DNA of 64,000 nt from Ooceraea biroi. Its lineage: Eukaryota > Arthropoda > Insecta > Hymenoptera > Formicidae. The position numbers and the translations under genes were made by a program. Below, in pieces: positions 10,551-22,803 of this stretch. The stretch lies in the NCBI RefSeq assembly GCF_003672135.1, contig NC_039507.1, positions 7,021,624-7,085,623 on the forward strand, written 5' to 3'. Below the pieces are notes generated by a model that was given only the letters and a program-made list of their open reading frames with translations, was not told the DNA's origin and searched no databases. How positions within the stretch are numbered: position 1 is the stretch's first letter; every line of letters starts with the position of its first letter.

Positions 10551-13500
10551 CAATAAGAAAAAATGAATCTTTGAAAGAAGGGAAGAGTTCGTGACGATTC
10601 GTGTCTATCTTCTCATTGTCAGATCGGACTCGCGCGCGTGCTCGTTTTCCGCGCGCGCGCGCATATTTTCGCCGCAGCACCACGATTGGCAGTTTCGTCG
10701 CGGCGCAAATGAAAATCGATAAAAACGGAAAGATCGGCAGGAAGCAGCTGCGCGGCCGGTCGGGCTGCGATCTCGGCCGCTCTCGTACTTGTTCCCGCTA
10801 AACAAACAGGGAACGAGCGTGGCCGGTTTCTTTGGGGAAACCGCAGGCTACTTCCCCCGACTCGTTAACGAGATCCTCGGTGCTCGATCATGCGAGCTCT
10901 CGCGCCAATTCCTCGGCACCCCGAGTTCTTCGCCGAAACACGACCGCAGGTTTCGCGCCGCGAGACCGCGAAGAAAAACAGTATCCGTAGCGCGGCCGGC
11001 CGCAAAAACGAACGGAACAAACGCTTAACAACGCACAATGAGACGCGAAAAATAAATCAGCGCGCCCCGGGATCGCATTTGCTTTGCATTAACGTACGTG
11101 GGCAGAATCGTTTTCGGATCGTTTGTCGTGCAAAAAAATTAACAACCGGCTCGCGTCCAAGTAACATGTGGCGACCGCGGCTATTTAACCTCGCGTTATT
11201 TGCGCTTGGATGTTCTTGCGGCTGATTTTTCCCGTCTTTTTCGATTTGCCTTCGCCGCTTCTTCGGGATCACGAGGGCTCGATACGTTTTCGCCGTTCTT
11301 GATTGAAGATTCCTATAGCAGGCTATCTAAAAAATTATTGTGTGTATAAAACGGGGGAATCACAGATGTAACAGGCAGTTGTAACAGAACGATAGAAACG
11401 ATAGAACGTAAAGAAACGATAAAAAACCTGCTATTCTAGCTCTTAAGCAGAGGCCCTAGATGGTCAATATTATTGCACAATATTTGATATTGCACAATAT
11501 TATTAACCATTTGTAAAGTATATTGAAGGTTTCCGCAATATATTGTGTCAATCAAAAGTGCGTTGAACGTTAAAATATTTCTTCTCTTATTTTCTTTACT
11601 ATACAAGCTAAAGCAATGGCTGCACAAGCTGCTTCGGTATCATTTAACAATTTCTTAGAAATTAAATTATTGCTTTGAGAGTTATTATTGCACTGTCTAG
11701 AGAGAGAGAGAATGTCATTAATATTAACAATATTATTGTGTAATTATATTGACTGTCTACGGCCTGCTTTTACTATTAAAAGCTAGAGAATTTCTCTATT
11801 GAAAAATCGAGTATTGTGGAGACGATCGACTTGTGTCAACTCACGCGCAAAAAGTATACTGCACAGCACGAATTATCATATATCCATTGAACCTTTAATA
11901 CAAGAATTAGAAAGAAATTTACTTTTACGTCGACTGGTTCTAACATTTAGTTTCATTTTCATCGTGTAAAAAATTCCTCGTGTACGTCGAGTCGCGCGAT
12001 TCGTAAATTCGTGTTCGTTATCATGTACTCGATGATAAGATTACACGGCGGTCTTTCATTCTCCCGTACTGCGTTTCCTCACGTAATTGGCAGAGGCTAA
12101 ACATAATGCGAAGAGGCGTACTGTTAGATCTTTTTTTTTCGTGCGACGCCGCTACCTATCGACCGGAAGCCGCAGGTTAAGACCTTCCTTTCAATCTGCG
12201 CGGCGAAACGGGCAAGAAAGAAATCCGGGATATGCACTTAGGCGAGGCGGAAACGCCGCTTGTCTAATTTACGGCAACGTTAAATCATCGAATGAGAGAA
12301 TGAAGAGAAATGACTTTAAAGTGAGCAGATAAGCGCCCGTAAAAGAAAAGCAGGATAGTTAAAAGCAACATTATTTGCAGTTACTGCTGCGGAACGCGAG
12401 TTAACGCGGAACGTGGAACTTGTGTGGATTTCAACGTCGAGCGAAGATAATCAGAACATTGTCACCGGCAAATATAATTTACACTAATCTTTGTAACATC
12501 AAATATTCATTATTTTCAAATCTCTAAATTTTATTATTCATTCCGTAAACTTTCGAACGAATATCCAAGTCGTTGACAATCATCAGACACTTTCTTCTCC
12601 ATTATTCCCCATTATTTTCTTTTTACGCGGACTTCATTCTTTTCTCTGCCTCTCGTGTGAAGGCACACCGAGGAAAATGCAACCGGAATCCGGAAATCGT
12701 CAAGCGGTCGCTTCACTGGCTATCGGCCGGGACGTCGGCCGCGAAGATTAACCAATCAAACGGATGTTGCCACCGCACAATAGCCGACTTAATGAGTGTT
12801 AGCCGGGCCGCTTATCGATCGTGCGAGCCGATCGATGATCCCCTTTCTTCCGCCACTTTCCACGTCATTCCCGGGGCTCCTTCTTCTGTTGGGCGATTCC
12901 TCTTCTCTCTTTTTCATCGCCTCCGCGGGCACAATGCCTCCGCCTCTGGTAGCGGATACCCGAGCGATATCTATATCTTCGCCGGGCCCCTCGGTCCCTG
13001 AGAATCACAGTGGCCGAGGGAAAAAAGGGGTCGGGGGATCGATCGGTGATTGAGAAAAGAGAATAACGTTTTCGATGGCGCGTAACGAGCCCGGGGAACG
13101 AACGCAGCGCGTCGTCCTCGCGACGTGGGATACGTTCCACCGAGCGAGTACACGCTGGATTGAGATGTAATGAAGTGTAAAGATACGACGGAGCCGATAC
13201 AGGATGGGCGATATATAATATTATCAATAATAAGACATTACACGAGACAATAGCGACGAGAAGCGACGGGAAGGTCGCCGGCGCGAATTTTCAGCGGTGC
13301 TCCTTCCTTGCCTTGTTCCCCCATAAACCGAGCATTTCATCAGCGATTGCTCTTGCGACTTGCTGATGTACTCCGTCACAGCGATCGACTCGTCAGAACT
13401 CCGGAGATCCGAAATGGAGACTTGAATCTAATCGTCTCGTGCTGCGTATTTTAGAATGCGATTTCATCTACGCAGGTGTAATTTACTACCGCATGATCAT

Positions 13501-15562
13501 TAAAAAATACCGTTGTCCATAAAAAATGAAGTTTCAATCTCGTTTACTGAATCTAAACGATCCCTCCGGGGCTTTACCGATAGGTTCTTCATCGATCTTT
13601 TGTGTACTCTGTAAAATTATGGTCTCGTAGACGATATAACAATAACGATAGCAATAATAATGAACTGAAAGGAGGACGAGGTTCCTACGAGTCACGTATC
13701 GAGCGCGGCGCTCGCGCGCAAAAAGCATCATTTAATTAAGCACTCATGAGGATCAGCGGGTGTCGGGGGGACGAGCGAGCACTATACATTGCCGGAGGTC
13801 TCCAAATTAACTTCGAGCGTTCTTACACCTCGAGAACCGTGCAGTGGATCGGTTCTTCGACGAGTTTACCAGGCCCCGCCGCGCCACTACCCTCCTCTGC
13901 CTCCCTGAATCGCGGTCCTTCGATCTCATCTGATGATTCGGCGTAATGGGGTAGCGCCGTAGGGGGCGGGACCCCCGCTAATGACATCATCGTGACGCAA
14001 TCGTTTCCCTCCGTTGTACTGTTGCGCGCCAAGCAAGAAAAAGAGATGACGGCGACAAGAACCACGTCAGGATAAACGAAATCGGGGTACAAAGGGGAAC
14101 ACGAGCGCGGCCCCCGGATTTGCCAGTAAAATAGGTGCCTACCAAAAGTTAAAATCCAAGAACAGATTTGTCAAGCTGGAATAAAATTCCGAAAGTCGTA
14201 CAAAATTGCGGTTATTACAAAATATAATTTTCTTTCTTAAGAGATTGAGAGAGAGAAAGAGAAAGCATATAGATGTGCTTAAGAGCGTTTCCAAGATGTC
14301 AGGCGACAGATTCTGTCAGAATTCAGGCCTCAGAATCATCACAGGCGCGATAATCGCATTTCTCTCGACACGCATCTGCGCGTCATCATCTGCGCTCGAT
14401 TACCGCGTGTAATTTCGATAAACGCGCGGTATTTTTAACGCAAGTATTGGTTAATGGCCGCTTCCTGGCCGGAGCGTAGAATTAACAAGCGGCTGCGCTG
14501 AGGATGAAGAAATTACGTAAATTCTGAAGCGCAAGGCAGCGCAGCAAGGCAGAGAGGATGCGCTTAATACGAGAGCGAGAGGCGATCGGTGAAATTACGG
14601 CTCCGGCGTGCGTCGTCCGTCTTAATTTACATGTTTACCGGCGGATAATTCATTATTTACAAGGCGCGATTGAGAGACGGCCGCAAGTCTCGCGGTCGAT
14701 TTAGAAGATCGCGCGGGAGGATCGCGGCCGAAGGAGCGCGCGGGGGTAATTATTTGCGGCCGCGCGTGAGCGTATTTGTAAGGGTATGTAATTTCGGAGA
14801 GTCGGTAGCGGCAATCGATCATCGAGATCAGATACAGAGCCGCGGAGGCGCAGGGAGGAAAACGCGGGAGGCTGGGGAAGCGGAGGATGAGGCGCAGCCT
14901 CCGCGGGGGCCGAGGAGCCGGGGGAGCATCGGGGCCCGAAGATAAGCTCGCGGCATGGGGTAGTCGTAATTATCGAGACACGGACGGTCGATGATCCTCC
15001 TCGGAGCTACTTATTTCGCCACATCATCGATATCTCGTGCGCCCCGTGCGCCTCTAATCGGCGCCGATCGGTCGTGCGCGCTTAACGTTCCGCGGCGTAA
15101 CGACCGGCCTGTTAACACCGGAGATGAACGCGACTCGTAACGTTTGCGATTTCGACTAACGACAACGATTATCCCAATTTCATCCTTCCGGCTACCGGGG
15201 CGTGGGATTATGAGATTATCCCGCAACGGCTGTGTCTTCCTGTCGCGTTTTACTCCGCGAGTAAACTTGCGATTCATGTCTCGAAGCGTCTCGATAGGAT
15301 ACTTCGAGAGTTACAGCTGTCGCAAAACGCATCTTGCTTCCGCGAAAGTCATAAATAGATGCATTTAAGTGTCAGAGTACAATATTTGATTACACCTATC
15401 TAGTCACAGATAAAATATACCTAAACACGTTTAATTATTTTTCACGTGGAAACCTGGAGAAATTCCTTTATCCAACCATCTCCGCCGAGATGAAGAACAC
15501 AAACAAGAGTTACTCCGAAATCGCCCGTGATCAAAAGCCAGTTCGCTTCCGGTCGGGACACT
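10551..15562. other. Noncoding stretch
   Basis: No gene is supported. The composition changes repeatedly. CG-dinucleotide runs lie at about 10630-10662, a short GA run at 11700-11711, AT-rich sequence at 11440-11960 and 12440-12600, and CpG-rich blocks at about 10600-11260, 12650-13150 and 14580-15260. Open frames are short, overlap in several phases and show no recognisable domain. Confidence 0.55.
10630..10662. repeat. CG-dinucleotide runs
   Basis: Two alternating CG runs (about 10630-10638 and 10650-10662) sit close together. Long CpG runs survive best where germline CpG methylation is low, which fits an insect intergenic setting. Confidence 0.7.
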
Positions 15563-16536
15563 ACGTAGAAATTTCAAAACGGTCCAATACTGGGACTGTA
15601 CCGTTTGCCATCGTGGCAGTATTGTGCCAGTACAGATTCGACACAGGAGTGTAACGCCATGCCGTACTTAATTGCCAGTACTGATCCGACACTGGCAATA
15701 ATATATGGACCAGTATTCGGTAAATAACTGCACCAGCATTGGGCATAGAAGTGGACCAATTAATGTATTAATGTATAAATGTATTTTTTATATATATATA
15801 ATATGTATTTTGTACTATTTGTATTTGTGACTTAAATATTATAAACAAAGACTAATGCAAACAACATTAGTAAAATCATTTTGTAAATGTCGCGTGAATT
15901 AATATCGCGTTTAATAGAAAAAGATGTTAAATCGGTTTTCCGGATGGTTATTTATACGTGATAACGCAAATGTTTCTAGCGAGAACGTCACGCCTGATCT
16001 GGCCATCTATCGGTCGCTGGTGAATCAATATATTGTTATAATCCTATTCTAAAAAAGGCGTGTTAACTTCGTGAAGTTCCTTTTTATCGAATATTGAGGC
16101 TTCTTTTCCGCGACGAATTTCGTGTTGCGAATGTCAGAATGTCATAGTGGCTGTCAGTGCGGTTATATTGACAATTGTATTTATTATATTATTTTTATTT
16201 TTTTTATTTCTTATTTTATTTATAGCGCGCGCCTGTGTTGCTAGTTATATATTATCGGCAATGTATGTAGTCCAATGCTGGGTCTGTGTCGGTTGCCGAA
16301 GCATGGCCCGTCTCGCAACCAGTACTGGTCCATGTCTGTATTTTATAATGGCCCGTCACATGGCCCGGTTTTTAATAAGCACTGGGACAAGATTGTCTGC
16401 CAACTCTTTGCAGTACTGGCCGCCAGTATTGTGCCAGTACAGATCCGACACTGGAGTGTAACGCCGCTGCCGTACTCTGGGCTACCAATACCGGGCCAAT
16501 GTTGGGCCAGTTAAACAACCTCGGCAATTTCTACGT
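15563..16536. mobile_element. Putative non-autonomous DNA element rich in CCAGTACTGG motifs
   Basis: The block is bounded by the inverted pair ACGTAGAAATT (15563) and AATTTCTACGT (ending 16536). Both ends carry many copies of CAGTACTGG, CCAATACTGG and CCAATGCTGG. A stretch of about 52 bp starting CAGTATTGTGCCAGTACAGA occurs near both ends in the same orientation (about 15627-15680 and 16424-16477). The middle (15770-16260) is AT-rich. No transposase is visible and I could not fix a target duplication. Dense subterminal motifs suggest transposase binding sites, but the superfamily is not determined. Confidence 0.5.
15789..15803. repeat. (TA)n microsatellite
   Basis: A short TA run inside the AT-rich middle of the surrounding repeat element. 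Confidence 0.7.
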
Positions 16537-17641
16537 GGGTACGCCGTAGTACGACGGTGCCGTCTTATATTATACTTATGTACATACTGCACGGCACAAA
16601 TTCGCACTAACTGGATTTTCTGCGATAAATCAGCTTAACCGAGTGCGTGTTTGCCGGGCCGAGGCGTGGCTAATGAAGCATCCGCGAGCGAGCGAGCGAG
16701 TCGGGGACGTGCCGATGATCGGCAGTTTCGACGACGGGTCCAGGTTTCTCACCGTGGCGGTTCTCTTTCCTTCCTCCTATGTATACCTCGGACTGCTGGC
16801 GCATCGCTTAACGGACATGGCAGGCTCGTTTATAACTCTGCCCGTTGCCCGATAAAAACAAATGGCGGCGTGCTCGCGTCCGTATCGTTTATCAATCGGT
16901 GCACCGTCGGCCCGTCGCTCGTTACCGCCGTGGAATTTCAGTACTTAAGCCAACGTTGGCCAATTTAGCGCGCGTTGTCGATCCACCCGATCGATCTCGA
17001 TCGGCCCTCGAGAAAGACGCGCGCGCGCGCGCGTCTGGAGACCGACGTGCATCCCTTTCCTCCTCTTTTTCTTTCTCTCTCTCTCTGTCTGAGAGGGAAA
17101 GAGAATGAGGGACGATGGAGGATGATGATGCAATGGACAGTTCGGTAGGCGCGATGAATATTATGTTTTTTACATCGAGCTACTTATCGACGCGGTACGC
17201 GCGGCGCGTACGAGCGCAACGCGGCGCGCTGGTCCGCGGAGAAAGTGCAACGTTTACAAATCATTAAGGCCGTTTAATGAGGTGTCTATCATGTGGAGAT
17301 GAGTGAGATTGCCTCGCCACTCGCCACGGATTGTCCGCTAATCGCGCGTGTGTGCGCCTGTGTGTATGTGTACATGTGTTGTGTCTGTGCGCGCGCGCCC
17401 GTGTGAGATATGTGTCTAGACTCCCGTGCGCACAGCCGTTGGGTTGATTTTTTATTTCGACCGCGCCCCTACACCCGCGAGGCACGGCTTATAAATTTAT
17501 GTGAGCCATTTATGCGATTCCTGCGCGCAGAAGGAAGAACATGTACTTGTATATTGTTACTCGCATACAGGGTAGATATTTGGTTCATCTCTACATCAAT
17601 AACTTTAAAATTAGGATGAATGAAACATTTTTCTTTCTCTC
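16537..17641. other. Noncoding stretch
   Basis: No gene is supported. It contains GCGA tandems near 16685, a CG run at 17018-17034, a CT run near 17070-17090 and a TG-rich tract near 17350-17410. Confidence 0.55.
17018..17034. repeat. (CG)n run
   Basis: About eight uninterrupted CG units in a CpG-rich neighbourhood. Confidence 0.75.
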
Positions 17642-18452
17642 ACAAGGAAAGGTTTTTAGGTGTTACACTCGGATTTCAAAAATTTTTTGCATGCAGGTAG
17701 GGAGGTCTCCAAATAGAAGAAAAATTATTAAAGTAGCGGCCCAAATGCATATTTGCGCGCTACGTGCGCAATTTTCGATGTTAGGTTAATTACTCAAAAA
17801 TGCTATTTCCAATCGAATTCTTTACATTTTTTATTTCACCTAATGCACAACGCTTTAAAAAGAAATCAAAACCAAAATTAAAACCGAAAGAATTAAAAAC
17901 CTCCCTTGACCAGATCTTTTATGTCCTCGTTATGGATTCTGGTCAAATCTATTTAAAGTCGTATACAATAAATCACGCAGAAAGAGCAAACTACGATTTG
18001 CGCAATGTACAATTATTCCAAATTGTGTGCATTGGCAGTTGCAGTAAAAAATTAAAAAAGTTACGATGCAAATTTTTGAGCAATGGGCCTTTTATACGCA
18101 CTGTGCTCGCGCGGCACGAGATTACATTAGACGCTCGTATTTTCTAAACACACACGCGCGCGCGCACACACAAGTACACACACGCACACAGAAGCACATA
18201 CGTGCACGCACACACACACACAAAATTATTCAAAGCAATATAAATGTGCATTAGGTGAAATAAAAAACGTAAAGAATTCGATTGGAAATAGCATTTTTGA
18301 GTAATTAACCTAACATCGAAAATTGCGCACGTAGCGCGCAAATATGCATTTGGGCCGCTACTTTTATTTTTTTTCTTCTATTTGGGGACCTCCCTACCTG
18401 CATGCAAAAAATTTTTGAAATCCGAGTGTAACACCTAAAAACCTTCCCTTGT
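17642..18452. mobile_element. Foldback element with 208-bp inverted arms
   Basis: The left arm (17642-17849) and right arm (18245-18452) are reverse complements over about 208 bp with scattered mismatches. The ends read ACAAGGAAAGG and CCTTCCCTTGT. The spacer of about 395 bp has an AT-rich part and a complex CA/CG microsatellite at 18146-18222. A 115-codon open frame (17800-18147) starts inside the left arm and runs into the spacer; it has no recognisable domain. I could not identify a target duplication, so the superfamily is open. The arm symmetry itself is clear. Confidence 0.8.
18146..18222. repeat. Compound CA/CG microsatellite
   Basis: Alternating CA and CG units with a few interruptions, lying in the spacer of the foldback element. 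Confidence 0.85.
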
Positions 18453-18899
18453 CAGACGAAAGTGCGTGGCATGAAGTCTGCACGAAAATCGTTGAAAAGT
18501 TTTCAATCTCCGGGAGAGTTTGTCTTCTGGAAAAATGGCGTTATAAGTCACGACAGGTTTGACAAGAGCCAAGATAATTTTAAACTTAATTCATGGTAAT
18601 TTAAACCTTGATCGGATATGGAGAGAGAGAGAGAGAGAGATCGTGCGGCGAATAACGTTATAATGAACGCTGTACACGTTGAAATCATTCGTTCAATTAA
18701 TTGCTCCATAAAGCAACTGGCTCATATCGCACTCCGGCAGGCTTAATGAAGCGATTACGCAAGCGTATTTCATCTATAATTGCCCCGATCATAGGACGAA
18801 AGCGCGCACACGCAATTATCCAACTCGCGGATCTCGTCATCCTCTTCGTCCCATGCCGTGTCACAGCTCTCCGTTCTAATCTGCCTTCCATTCCAGTGC
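18453..18899. other. Noncoding stretch
   Basis: Nothing recognisable apart from a perfect GA run at 18621-18640. Confidence 0.55.
18621..18640. repeat. (GA)n microsatellite
   Basis: Ten GA units without interruption. Confidence 0.9.
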
Positions 18900-19730
18900 A
18901 GTGCTGATCATCGGCGTCTGACATGGTTCACCGGTACAAGCTGATCGCAATCGCCCATAAAATCGCGAGAGTCCACCGCGCTCCGTTCAGGCACCCGAGT
19001 TGCCATTTTAAGCAGCGGCGTTCCACCCCCGGCTCTGTATCTCCCCCGTCGCGCGTGCAATCGCGTCTCCCTCTGCCACTCCAGCAGCAACTCGCTCTCT
19101 CTCTTCTTTTCTCTTGGATGTCGCAAGCCTCTCCTCTCCTCTCCTCTCCTCCTCTCTCTGTCTCTACCCAGCAGACGAGAGACCAGCGGGTAAAAACGCG
19201 ATAGCGTTCTGGATTGGCGGGCACGCCGGGCCCCTCCATTGGAGGGTACTCCGCGTTCGAGGCGGATCGAGCGACGAGGGCGGGCGGCGCGATTGCCCCG
19301 GCCTCGTCCGGACAAGCCGGACGGGACTCCCGCTTCCACACCGGTCGGTCGCCGCGCGCACCATTCGAAAGTCCTCGCAGCGGGGAAGGGAATCGCCTCT
19401 CTCTTGGCCGCGGCTCTTCCGTCCCGGCCGCTGGAAACGGCCCCACACACCGGTTCGCGCAGCCGCGACGTACGCCTCTCGCTCGTTCTCGACCCCGAGA
19501 GAAGCGGACGCGACGCGACGCGAGCGAGTCGACGCTACCGCGATTTTTCTTCTTGTTTCTCCCCCGTCGTGCCACTCTCTCTTTCTCTCCCTCTCTCTCT
19601 CTCTCTTTTCTTCTCTCCCTCTCTCTCTCTTGCAGCCGCCTTCCCTACTGTCTGTCCGTCTGTCACGTTCTCTCTCTCTCTCTCTCTCTTTCTCCTCCCC
19701 TTTCTCCATCTTTTCCCTCCTCCCTTTCAG
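18900..19730 (+). promoter_or_regulatory. GC-rich, pyrimidine-tract block; possible promoter or leader region
   Basis: A GC-rich block with CTCTC tracts at about 19090-19160, 19572-19630 and 19672-19730. Long open frames exist on both strands in several phases at once, the signature of stop-poor GC-rich sequence and not of a gene. The CT tracts are GAGA elements when read on the other strand, and such clusters are common at insect promoters. Three of the tracts end in CAG (19168/19171, 19635, 19730) and could act as 3' splice sites. Promoter and splice-site readings are both inference. Confidence 0.3.
19572..19730. repeat. (CT)n-rich pyrimidine tract
   Basis: Mostly CT units with short interruptions, including a central non-repeat patch at about 19632-19670. 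It could be slippage-derived or part of a splice-acceptor or GAGA-type region. Confidence 0.8.
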
Positions 19731-19931
19731 TGTCCGCACGGGGTACCGCGTGAGTTCTCGCTCGGGGGGGCAGAGGCACGGGGCACTGATCGACGCGACG
19801 CGCGGGTGAACCGCCGGATAAGGTGCGAGAGGTGTCAGGCAAATCTCGCGAAAACGACTTCGACGCCGAGGGCGGAATTCTGGAGGAAGACGAAGGGACG
19901 TCACTCGAAGTAACCCTGTCGACGCACCAAG
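19731..19931 (+). other. Candidate noncoding (5' leader) exon
   Basis: A pyrimidine tract of more than 50 bases ends in TTTCAG at 19730, which is a strong 3' splice site. At 19931 the sequence CACCAAG is followed by GTTAGT, a good 5' splice site. All three forward frames between them contain stops, so any exon here would be untranslated. A second acceptor-like site lies at 19635. The exon could belong to aristaless, whose coding exon lies about 43 kb downstream on the same strand, or to another transcript. Only transcript data could decide. Confidence 0.25.
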
Positions 19932-21399
19932 GTTAGTGCCACGACATCCGAGACTACGCGATGCGAGAGCGAATACTGGCCGGGGTGGTTCCGATTGGGT
20001 GGGAAATATTTTTGGAGTACGTGCGTTTTGACGCGTCTTCTCGAGAAATCTGGAAAATAATATCCTGCTCGATTTGTGGATCTTTGATCAGTAATTGTTT
20101 GTCGAAAAGAAATAATACTGACAAATTGTTATAACGAGTGTCTGGCGTGTGGTTATTGTTAAATTGTTGCGTATATATTTATGTTATCGCCCGTCGTCTT
20201 GTTGGTATATCAGAATTGGTTTTCCCGACGGTACGAGTGGTACTTAAGATAAGCAACAAAATGACTTTGCACTTCGACTATTAAAACCATTCTTTGGAAA
20301 TGATACTTCCGTTGTATAATATGTGATTAAATCATCATGTGACGATACATTTATTCTACTTTTCGCGATTATCTTTCCCCCCACCGTGATGATTTACGTT
20401 ACCAATGATGTATCATTATTGCCAAACTATCAAGCTACTTAAAAAACGATTATCTCTAGTCATAATTATCTGTCTATTGAGTCATTCACGAAAATCATCA
20501 TCGCAAATGTGCCAGACGAATACATTAGTTATCACTTAATTACTAACAGTTCCCTACTTCGTAACGATAGAACGAGCATTTTCAAAAATGCTTAAAAAAT
20601 ATAAAAATGCGCTTACAAAAATGCCACAGTATCTAAAAACGATATATACGAACGAAGGACCGCAAAATGAGAAAACAGTTTAGCGACGCCGGCCATTGTA
20701 ATCGAAAAAGGGTACCCGCAATCGTCTCCTATCGTCACACACGCCGGTTACCATCGCTGACAGCCTTGAGGGGGTTGAACGACTTCGGCGGGAGCGATTC
20801 GATCGCTGCGCGTTCGTGCGTGCGTGACGCGTCAGTGCTGATGAACGACCCGATCGCCAGATACAACCCCCATTATGTCTCTATAGAGACGATGGCCTCG
20901 GCGGCCGATGAAGGAGCGCGCGGCGTAACGCGCCGGGACGTTATTACGCAGTTACGCAAATAATCGGGAGTTTTCATCGATAAAGACCCGATTAATCACC
21001 GCGCGACAAACGCGGTCTCGCTCGGCTAAGGCGGAAGAGAGAAAGAAAGGGGGAGGAGAGAGAGGTAGAGAGAAAGAGAGAGCGGAGGAACCACTTTGTT
21101 GCCGATCGAAGCAACGGCGCGACGACGAGAGGCCGACGTTCGCGTTCCCGCTGATTTACGATGCGGCCGGGGCGATCGTTCGGGATCTCCTGGCCGCAAT
21201 AAACGTCCGTCACGTCGCCGCGGCGGCAGCGGGTTTAATTTGACTGCGTTTGTAACAAGGTATCGCGCGTAATGGAGCACTAGCCCGCCGACAGGCTCCA
21301 TTACAATCAGGACTCGCTCCTTCCGGGCCTGAGGGCAGGCTCGCCGCCTTAATTGGATTTTATTTGCTTAACCTTCGCTCTCGCTCGCAGACATCCACG

Positions 21400-21540
21400 T
21401 TGTCGTCGTCCATCGTCTTCGTCATCGTCATCGTTGTCGTCGTTGTAGTCATCGCGTTCGTCGGATTTTGAATGGCCGTGTAGTGACGCACAGTTGCAGC
21501 CTTCGGGAGGTTCTCTTCTCTCTCTCTCTCTCTCTCTCTT
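21400..21540. repeat. GTC/ATC trinucleotide tract and (CT)n run
   Basis: An imperfect GTC/ATC trinucleotide tract (about 21400-21470) is followed, after a short gap, by a CT run (21511-21540). Acidic low-complexity open frames on the minus strand come from the trinucleotide tract and are not evidence of a gene. Confidence 0.8.
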
Positions 21541-22746
21541 TCCTGTCTCGTTTGCATATAAATAATCGAATGATCCGACTGACACAGTCGGTAGAACGTC
21601 GGAATGATGGCGCGATAACGGCGCGATTGACCGCGAGGCGCTTCGGATCGGTCCGGGAGCGATTAAACGCGATTAAACTTGATCTTTATGAACGCGTGCT
21701 TCATCAGAAATATGCCCGGATATTTCGGACGTGGGGTTTCAGAGTTGTAGCTCGTACCTCGTGAAAACGCATGAATACATGATCGAAGACGGCCCACTCA
21801 GAGGGCCTGTCCCTTCTGGGTGGGCTGCGTACAAAAAGATATCAGAATCAGTTGCACCCCATACCTCCGCATCCTTCTGATTGTAATTTGTAATTCTTTC
21901 TGATTTATAATCGCTCAACGTAATCATTCATCTCAATTAATCATTATCGGATCAGAAGAACATGAAACGATCCCGCGTAAAGAATCGTCGAGCGTGTTCG
22001 ATCTACCGTTTCGCGGCGATTTTTTGGGATTTTTATTGGAGAATCCAGGAATCGAAATCATCAAGATAAAAATCGAATCGGAATAAGAAATTTTAATTTG
22101 CACGTACGCGTCCCGGACTTTTCACGTCGGAACGATGCCGAGCGCGGCGCGCGGAACGCGCTAATTAATTTCGCGGGAGAAATGAAGAACAATTCGCGAT
22201 TGTAACGACTACCCGCCGCGTGTATGCGATGTTTAATCACGTACGGATAATTAAACAATTATTCGTAACCTTAGATCGTAATCGGTGCAACTTAATTACA
22301 CTCAGGAGGCAGCCAGTGGTGTATCGCATTGCGTATGCTATGCGAGATCGCGCCGTGATGAATACGAGACTTAATCGAGAGGAAATAATCACGAGAGATT
22401 ACCGTCTGCGATGGTAATGGTAATTTAGGACCGGTAGTCAACACGGCATAATTGCCTTTGTCCAAGCAGCTCCTCGGAGCGCGCGATATCGCGCCCGCAT
22501 CTCGGATTGTTTTACAATTTCAATATTGTTATTCGCCGAGGGCTGATCTTACGTGCCCGGTCTGCAAACCCGGATCGCGCTCTCCATTTTCCCATTTCCG
22601 TCCCGATGATAAAACGGGATCAAAAATAATCGCGCTTACCGCGTATCAACCGTTCACCTCGGATGAATGAACGCAGCATTCAATTAAAACGTAAAATATA
22701 AAGAAACGCGAATCGTTTAATTGCACACGGAGAATCGCAACGCGGA

Positions 22747-22803
22747 GCTGCCGACGGCGGCAGCTAATCCGTAAGCTGAAACTCGGTTCTTACCGTCGGC
22801 AGC
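22747..22803. other. Hairpin with 11-bp GC-rich stem
   Basis: GCTGCCGACGG (22747-22757) and its exact complement CCGTCGGCAGC (22793-22803) are separated by 35 bases. It could fold as RNA or mark an old inverted repeat. No known microRNA sequence was recognised in it. Confidence 0.45.

Noticed and set aside
17800..18147. 115-codon frame in the foldback spacer as a transposase
   Set aside because: No catalytic or DNA-binding motif, and it begins within the inverted arm.
19114..19913. Several open frames of 180-246 codons on both strands
   Set aside because: They overlap in many phases in GC-rich, CT-repeat DNA with few stop codons; the translations are low-complexity Ser/Leu/Arg-rich.
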